This document shows, piece after piece, positions 57,551-64,000 of a stretch of DNA of 64,000 nucleotides (its first letter is position 1; each line of letters opens with the position of its first letter). A model generated the notes under the pieces. The model had not been told where the DNA came from, did not search any database, and saw only the letters and a program-made list of their open reading frames with translations. The position numbers and the translations under genes are program-made. The DNA is taken from contig NC_068971.1 of NCBI RefSeq assembly GCF_016808095.1, positions 50,175,631-50,239,630 of the forward strand, written 5' to 3'. The stretch is from Vigna angularis (Eukaryota > Streptophyta > Magnoliopsida > Fabales > Fabaceae).

Positions 57551-59012
57551 TGTTCTTGGTATTCTGAGACTCTGATTGTAAGCGTTCTGTATTAATGATA
57601 AGTAGTTCGGTTTTATTTATGTTCTTTCCCAGATAGAAATTGTCCATAGTGAACGTTCGGTATTAATTTGATAGTCTTAAGTTCCAATCTTGAGCGTTCG
57701 TTATTATCATGTGATTAGTAAATTATAGCGTTCAATCTGGAATATGCTTAGGTTAGATTATAAGTGTTCGGTCTCGATGATGTATCACTCAGATAATGTT
57801 CATCATAGGCAGTGTTCGGTGAGATTTGACCTTTTAACATTTGTTCAACTGGGGCTCAACCTGGCGTTCGGCTTCGAGCGTTCGGTCTAGTGTTTGATCC
57901 ATGTTTGTTTTAAGAGCATTTGGTTTGGGTCCCGAGTTTCAGTGTTCGGCTCAATAGTTCATTGATTTCCTAGCGTTCATTCAAATAGGATCTAATCAAA
58001 CAGTGTTCAGTGAATAACGTTTGGCAGATAGCGATCGTCCAGTAGCTTTCGTCCATTTGAGTTGGTGAACAGTGCTCGTTCAAATGTATTCTACTTTTAG
58101 TATTGGATTCTAAGTTGGCTGAATCTATGCGTATAAATGTTTGGAATATAGGATATAATGTGATATGTGTAAATGCATGAGGTATGATAATTATTGTGAT
58201 GTATGTATTCTATGACATTGATATGAGATCATGCATTTATGCATGATATGAGTATTGTGGGGAGGTTTTGTAATGGTATCATATGAGTTGAGGAACGAGT
58301 ATGGTATGAATCTCATGGAGAGATTCTAAAATGTTATGTTGTTAGTGTATATGTTGATGTTGAGGGTCCCGTAGTTGGAGGTTATCCTGATACTCTAATA
58401 ATTCATCCAGTCTCATGTAGAGAAGGATGAATTATGTGGTGAGAGGAGCAGGAGGTCCTGGTCTATGTGCCGGTGTTGGACATAGTGAGGGGACTAACCT
58501 TGTGAATGGTATGATGTATTTTGGAAGTGTATTTGTAAGAAAAAGTAGGAGTCATCACAAGTGCATAACCTTCCGTGACCGCTCATCAACGTATCATCCG
58601 GATGAATGTCTAGTAAGAATTGTGGTAATCTGGTATATAGGGATGTCTGAGATAAATTTTATATGATGTTTACATCAAAGCATTTATGCATGTTTTATAA
58701 TTGTTGTGTTGCATGTTAGCTAACCCTTACTTATTTGTGCATGTATCGGAAAAATCTTATTTTTGCGATGATCGTATAACATTTTTGTTGTACGGGAGCA
58801 GATGAAGGATTGTCGCGTGATCCGGTGCGAATGAAGATAGAGATGGAAGACCAAATTAGAAAGATTCAATGTTTTATATTTGTAGTTAAATTTGAGCTTA
58901 AAATATATGTATAGGGTTAGGTATGAGGTTACGGGGTGTTACTGTAAATGTATTATTATTATATTTTTTTGTTGAGTTTGAATTTGATATGGTGAATTTT
59001 TGGGATGTTACA

Positions 59013-59524
59013 TTGATGGTATCAGAGCAGTTCATCCTTAGGATGACCTTTGTGTTGTGGGTTTACCATGTATTCTCTGTGAAGAATTGAGTGTAACTGG
59101 TATGATTTACCATTTCCTTTGAGTCTATATAGTAAGGTGTGTATCTAACTAGAAGTTTTAAGAACAGAAAATGTCTTGATAAGAGTAATGAGGGTGCACA
59201 CTCGTGACTTTTACCAAAGATGATTTTCCTTTCTTAATCCTGAAGGTTAGAGTTAAGAAAGAGTTAGAGTTTTAGTGTAGTTTTCTATAATAATTTCTGT
59301 TTTGTTCTTGCTTTTGTAGTGGTGTATTATGCTTTATAGTAGTAGGGGAATGCATATTCAAGGACAACTTGAGTTGTATACCTTTAGTGAATTTGGTTTA
59401 AGCTTGTGAGACAAGTTCTTTCTGTTACCAATAAGGAGTATTGGTAAATCTTGAAGAAATTTGTTTTGATGATGTTACAAGAAGTTTTAGTTGCAGAAGA
59501 TATTAGAATTAGTTAAAAGCAATT
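59013..59524 (+). other. Primer-binding site and leader of the outer LTR element
   Basis: TGGTATCAGAGC at 59,017-59,028 pairs with the 3' end of initiator tRNA-Met. The remaining DNA has no long ORF; gag would be expected downstream of the nested Copia element, beyond the window. Confidence 0.7.
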
Positions 59525-59586
59525 TGTAGAAATTAAATGTAGTAGGAAATTCTTGTAAACCCTGTAAACTTACATTTTTAACTACA

Positions 59587-59730
59587 ATAATCGATTATGA
59601 TGAAGCAATAATCGATTATCACAAGTCATACTTGAATAATCGATTATCACTTCATATAATCGATTATCACATCTTTGAAAACCTATAACGGACTTTGAAT
59701 AATCGATTATCACTTACAATAATCGATTAT
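59587..59730. repeat. Six copies of the palindrome ATAATCGATTAT in the Copia LTR
   Basis: Perfect 12-bp palindromes start at 59,587, 59,608, 59,636, 59,656, 59,699 and 59,719, several followed by CAC. Spacing is 20-43 bp. They lie upstream of the likely LTR transcription start. Confidence 0.95.
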
Positions 59731-60403
59731 TCATGGCAGTTGGGAGCTGACCTTTGGCATTCAGTGTACTTGGCTATATATTTTGTTTTGGAGAAATTAG
59801 AAAAAAAACGTTGTTTTTGAACTGAGAAAGCTTAGAACACTGTGTGTCAGAGGAACGTTCTCAGAAAGCTTTTTGTTCATTGTTCCCTTGCTTGGTCTTG
59901 TGAAAGGAGAGGCTCGCGTATCGTGTGTCGATAGTCGGAGCAGACTCTCTTCAAGTTAGCAAGGTGCTCTGCCTGGTCTTGTGAAAGGAGAAGCTTGTGA
60001 ATCGTTGGTCGATTGCTGAAGTGGTTCTCTTCAAGTTGGTAGAGTAGTTCCATTCATTTTTATTGTTCATTATCTTGTAATCTGTTAAACAATTTTTAGT
60101 GAAAAAGGTTAATCACTATTTATAGTGATTAACGACTGGACGTAGAATCTTTTGATTCGAACCAGGATAAAAATTCTGTGTTGTTCTTCTTATTCCCTAT
60201 ACTTATTTTATTGTACGTACATCAACCGTTTGGAAATTTGTCTCTAAGAAAATTAAATTTCTAAAACGAACCATTAAACTTGATTTGTGACCGTAACACG
60301 CTTTCTAAGTATTTTATTCCGCTGCGCGACTCTATAACGATACCGATTGTTCCGACAATTGGTATCAGAGCTTGCTTTGATATTCTTTCAAATCTTTTCG
60401 AAA

Positions 60404-62041
60404 ATGGCCGGTCATCAAACTCAAGTATATGCCGAGGGTGCTTCCATCAACAGACCACCACTCTTTACTGGTGATAACTATGCATTCTGGAAAGTCAGAA
60501 TGGAAATTTTTATGGGGTCTGTTGACAGAGGCATCTGGGAAGCTGTACTAAATGGTCCCTATATTCCTAAAAGAACTGTTGATGGTGTAGAAGTAGAAAA
60601 ACCATACTTTAGCTGGACTCCTGAGGAAAATAGAAGAGCCCAATTTGATATTAAGGCTCGTAATATTATTTCATCTGCTGTTGTACTTGATGAATTTTAT
60701 AGAATTTCAGTATGTAAGACAGCACAGGAAATGTGGGAGGTCCTCAGAGTCACACATGAGGGTACAGACGACGTGAAACGTGCAAGGAAGAATACACTCA
60801 TCCAGGAGTATGAGATGTTCAGAATGCAACCTGGAGAACCAATTTCTGATGTCCAGAAGCGTTTCACTCACATTGTGAACCACCTAACAGGTTTAGGTAA
60901 GAATTTTGACACTGATGAATTGAATGTGAAAATTTTGAAATCATTAGACAGGTCTTGGCAACCAAAGGTGACTGCCATCTCGGAGTCTCAAAACCTCACT
61001 CAGATGTCAACGGCGATTCTCTTTGGAAAGCTTCGTGAGCATGAGCTTGAGTTGAGAAGATTGACGGCTGAAGAAGATCAAGGCAAAAGAAAGACACTAG
61101 CCTTCAAGTCCGAGATCTCCAAAGGAAAGAACTCTAAAAGGATTGAAGATGATGACTCCGATGATGATGAAGAAAACATGAGTCTTATGATTAAGAAGTT
61201 TGCAAAATTTATGAAAGCCAAGGGAAAAGACAAATACCGTGAAGAAAGGAAAGAAAATCATGGATCTTCTTCAAGCATTAAATGTTATGGATGTGGAGAA
61301 AGAGGTCATGTGAAGACTGACTGTCCAAAAAATAAGAAAAGTGAAGAAAAGAAAGAAAGAAAGTTTCCAAAGAAGAAGAAAGCTTACATAGCTTGGGAAG
61401 AGAATGCTTCTAGTTCTTCAAGCTCAAGCGTTTCAGATGAAGAAGCAAATTTGTGCTTAATGGCAGACCTAGAAGATGCAGGAAGCCAAGTAAGTGATTC
61501 TAGCTTAGAGTCAAGTAATGAGTTTGACTTACAAAAGGCATTTCTTGATTTGTTAAATGAATCTGAAAAACTTGATGTTGCTCATAAAAAGCTAAAGAAA
61601 GAGCATAATGAATTGAAATTGAGATATGAAAAAGTTCTAGATGACGAAGTTGTTTTAAGAAACAAAGTTAGTAATTTGGAAACTAAATTATCTGAATCTG
61701 ATACTATTGTACATCCTATTGAATGTCTATCATGTAAAAGTCATCTATTTGATATTGACATTCTTGAGCACTTACTTGCAAAGGCAACTAAGTCTAAATC
61801 ATATGCCAAAACAAACTTTGAGAAAAGCAATGCAAGAAGTGGAAACACACATCTACACAAAAAATCTAAAGTGATAAGAACCCGTAGAGTTTGGGTAGAA
61901 AAAGGGACTTTTGTGAAAAATAAAGTGTATAAGGCTTGTTGTTTTTACTGCATGAAACTTGGTCACACCTCAAACAAATGCAACATCAAACACTTTGGTG
62001 TTCCAAATGGTAAATATGCATGGGTTAAAACTGTAAAATGA
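60404..62041 (+). CDS. gag: Copia Gag polyprotein
   Basis: 545 residues from ATG 60,404 (MAGHQTQVYAEGASINRPPL); an upstream in-frame ATG at 60,347 overlaps the LTR and is unlikely to be used. The capsid-like part (about 20-250) has the Copia-type FTGDNYAFWKVRMEIFM, a WxxL-type core (MWEVLRVTHEGTDDVKRARK) and LTGLGKNF. A CCHC zinc knuckle begins at Cys294 (CYGCGERGHVKTDC). An acidic Ser-rich tract and a long coiled coil (about 380-450) follow, then a second CCHC knuckle at Cys513 (CFYCMKLGHTSNKC) near the C-terminus. Gag packages the RNA in cytosolic virus-like particles. It ends at TGA 62,039, in frame with pol. Confidence 0.93.
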   Translation: MAGHQTQVYAEGASINRPPLFTGDNYAFWKVRMEIFMGSVDRGIWEAVLNGPYIPKRTVDGVEVEKPYFSWTPEENRRAQFDIKARNIISSAVVLDEFYRISVCKTAQEMWEVLRVTHEGTDDVKRARKNTLIQEYEMFRMQPGEPISDVQKRFTHIVNHLTGLGKNFDTDELNVKILKSLDRSWQPKVTAISESQNLTQMSTAILFGKLREHELELRRLTAEEDQGKRKTLAFKSEISKGKNSKRIEDDDSDDDEENMSLMIKKFAKFMKAKGKDKYREERKENHGSSSSIKCYGCGERGHVKTDCPKNKKSEEKKERKFPKKKKAYIAWEENASSSSSSSVSDEEANLCLMADLEDAGSQVSDSSLESSNEFDLQKAFLDLLNESEKLDVAHKKLKKEHNELKLRYEKVLDDEVVLRNKVSNLETKLSESDTIVHPIECLSCKSHLFDIDILEHLLAKATKSKSYAKTNFEKSNARSGNTHLHKKSKVIRTRRVWVEKGTFVKNKVYKACCFYCMKLGHTSNKCNIKHFGVPNGKYAWVKTVK

Positions 62042-62119
62042 TGTATGTTGGCATAAACTAACCCCAAGGACCCATAATAAGATTGGGGACCTAAAGTCTT
62101 GCTCAAATTTGTTTTGTAG

Positions 62120-64000
62120 GAACTTATTAAGTCAAAAAAGTCACTGTGGTATCTTGACAGTGGTTGTTCAAGACACATGACCGGTGACAAGAAAAAGTTC
62201 ATTTCTTTTGAGAAGAAGAAGCAAGGCTTTGTGACTTATGGAGATAACAACAAAGGTAGAATCATTGGAAATGGAGACATTGGAGGAGGAAACACATTGA
62301 CTATAAAGGACGTATTATGTGTTGAAGGTCTCAAACATAACCTCCTAAGCATAAGTCAATTATGTGACAAGGGTCTCAAGGTAACTTTTGAACGTGATAG
62401 ATGCACCGTATATCTTAAAGATTCTACTGAAATTGCTTTGCAAGGTGTTAGGCATAATAACATTTACTTGATTGATATTGAAAATGCATCTAGTCATAAT
62501 ATAACATGTTTAGTTGCTAAAGAGGAAAACCCTTGGCTATGGCATAAAAGAGCTGCACATATACATATGCAACATTTGAATAAATTGATTTCAAAAAATC
62601 TTGTGATTGGTTTGCCAAATTTAAAATTTGAGAAAAATAAACTTTGCTCTGCATGTCAAAAGGGAAAGCAAACCAAATCCTCATTCTCATCTAAAACTAT
62701 GATTTCAACATCAAAACCTTTAGAACTTCTGCATATGGACTTGTTTGGTCCATCTAGAATTAAAAGTTTTGGTGGAAACTACTATGCTCTTGTGATTGTT
62801 GATGATTACACTAGATTTACTTGGACATTCTTCTTAACCCTTAAAAATGAAGCTTTTAAAGCATTCAAATCGTTTGCAAAACGTGTTCAAAATGAAAAGG
62901 AATTGAAAATCAAAACCTTGAGAAGTGATCACGGTGGTGAGTTTGAAAATGAATCTTTTGAAAAGTTTTGTGAAAAACATGGAATTGCTCATAATTTCTC
63001 TGCTCCAAGAACTCCCCAACAAAATGGTGTTGTTGAAAGGAAAAATAGGTCATTAGAAGAACTAGCTAGGACTCTTTTAAATGAATCAAATGTGCCAAAA
63101 TACTTTTGGGCTGATGCAGTTAGTACTGCTTGTTACGTGTTGAACAGAATGCTAATTAGGCCTATTCTTAAGCTAACTCCCTATGAACTGTTTAACGGTA
63201 GAAAACCAAATGTATCTCACTTGAAAATCTTTGGATGTAAATGTTTTGTTTTGAATAATGGTAAAGATAATTTAGGCAAATTTGATGCTAAATCTGATGA
63301 GGCAATCTTCTTAGGATATTCTTTAACTAGCAAAGCATATAGGGTGTTTAATAGAAGAACCTTGACAATTGAAGAATCAATGCATGTTGTCTTTGATGAA
63401 ATTGTGGACCTTGAGGTGAACCCTCTTGAGTCAAATAAATCAATTGCAGGTGATGAGGATTATTTGAGGGAAGCTCTTGAAGAGATGTATCTAAATGAAA
63501 ACTATCCACCAGAAACTCAAAATGAACATCAAGTAGTTGATCCTAAAAGCTATCAACAACCAAGAGGACTTTCTCTGGACAACATCATCGGAGATATATT
63601 AAAAGGGGTAACTCCTAGACACAATCTTAATAATTTCTGCTTAACAGTAGCTTTTGTGTCTCAGGTAGAACCTAAGAACATAAAGGAAGCTCTTCAAGAT
63701 GATAAATGGTGTGTTGCTATGCAAGAAGAACTTAATCAATTTGAAAGGAATGATGTTTGGCAACTCATTCCTAGACAAGATGATCTTCAAGTCATTGGAA
63801 CAAAGTGGGTGTTTAGAAACAAGCTTGATGAAGATGGAAACATCACAAAGAACAAAGCCAGGTTAGTTGCAAAGGGCTACTGTCAAGAGGAAGGTATCGA
63901 CTATGATGAAACTTACGCTCCAGTAGCCAGGTTAGAAGCAATTAGATTATTACTTGCTTATGCCTCTTTGATGAAGTTTAAATTGTACCAAATGGATGTG
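62120..64000 (+). CDS. pol: Copia Pol polyprotein (protease, integrase, RT start), 3' partial
   Basis: Open without a stop from 62,120 to the window edge (627 codons). The aspartic protease opens with [15 protein letters not shown] (catalytic DSG). A GAG-pre-integrase zinc region follows, with WHKRAAH and CSACQKGK. The integrase core has the D-D-E residues in [19 protein letters not shown] and [10 protein letters not shown] linker leads to the reverse transcriptase, from WQLIPRQDD through [37 protein letters not shown] to QMDV, where the first RT aspartate lies at the edge. Gag and Pol share one frame but are separated by TGA 62,039, TAA 62,054, TAA 62,075, TAA 62,078 and TAG 62,117. There is no in-frame ATG near the pol start. 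Pol itself looks undamaged. Confidence 0.93.

Larger units (their letters stand above)
59525..64000 (+). mobile_element. Ty1/Copia retrotransposon, 3' part outside the window
   Basis: The 5' LTR ends TTCCGACA at 60,357. ATTGGTATCAGAGC follows, with the primer-binding site for initiator tRNA-Met at 60,360-60,371. The LTR's left end is placed at TGTAGAAATT (59,525) but cannot be proven without the 3' LTR. gag and pol follow in the same frame, in Copia order (protease, integrase, reverse transcriptase). The element is nested in the leader of another LTR element. The long Gag with a coiled-coil extension recalls Sirevirus-like Copia lineages of legumes. Confidence 0.9.

Noticed and set aside
57180..57647. 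Two overlapping minus-strand ORFs with GRSS and DARSAR repeats
   Set aside because: Produced by the 17-23 bp minisatellite, which lacks stops in these frames; not evidence of a repeat protein.

Overview
This is nuclear DNA from a flowering plant, most likely a phaseoloid legume of the Vigna/Phaseolus type. Several intron-containing genes assemble cleanly with GT-AG splice sites and conserved plant protein families. The intergenic DNA is very AT-rich and full of long (AT)n tracts, MITEs and LTR retrotransposons. The genus is an inference from the general look of the repeats and was not tested.

Layout. 1-1.9 kb: last exons (UBA domain) of a rhomboid-like RBL15-type gene, + strand. 4.2-5.7 kb: MATH plus coiled-coil gene, +. 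7.9-10.8 kb: nine-exon conserved plant gene with a SKA-like C-terminus, -, followed by a tRNA-Arg(CCU), +. 11.5-16.0 kb: ten-exon glutamate carboxypeptidase gene of the AMP1 type, -. 18.3-23.3 kb: SURP/CID RNA-processing protein gene, -. 24.8-25.9 kb: eS28 ribosomal protein gene, +. 27.8-30.0 kb: AVT3-type vacuolar amino-acid exporter, -. 36.6-38.5 kb: SAM-domain protein, -. 46.2-48.7 kb: SPX-RING E3 ligase (BAH1/NLA type), +.

From 49.2 kb the window becomes repetitive. Five diverged copies of a 1.1-1.5 kb unit form an array. The array is broken at 55,089/55,090 by an LTR retrotransposon whose very long 5' LTR carries an intact-looking piece of the plastid psbA gene and a minisatellite. A Copia element (5' LTR, primer-binding site, gag, and pol into the RT domain) is nested in that element and runs off the right edge.

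The genes do not form a functional cluster; they are ordinary euchromatic neighbours. The most unusual structures are: (i) an inverted copy, about 880 bp, of the eS28 5'UTR exon and intron, lying inside the 5'UTR intron of the neighbouring SURP gene, with a second truncated copy behind the same 15-nt junction; (ii) the psbA fragment inside a retrotransposon LTR; (iii) one family of degenerate ~60-bp repeats occurring as two arrays 34 kb apart; and (iv) a MULE-type foldback MITE with a perfect 9-bp target duplication. I found no CRISPR array, prokaryotic operon or clearly novel enzymatic system.
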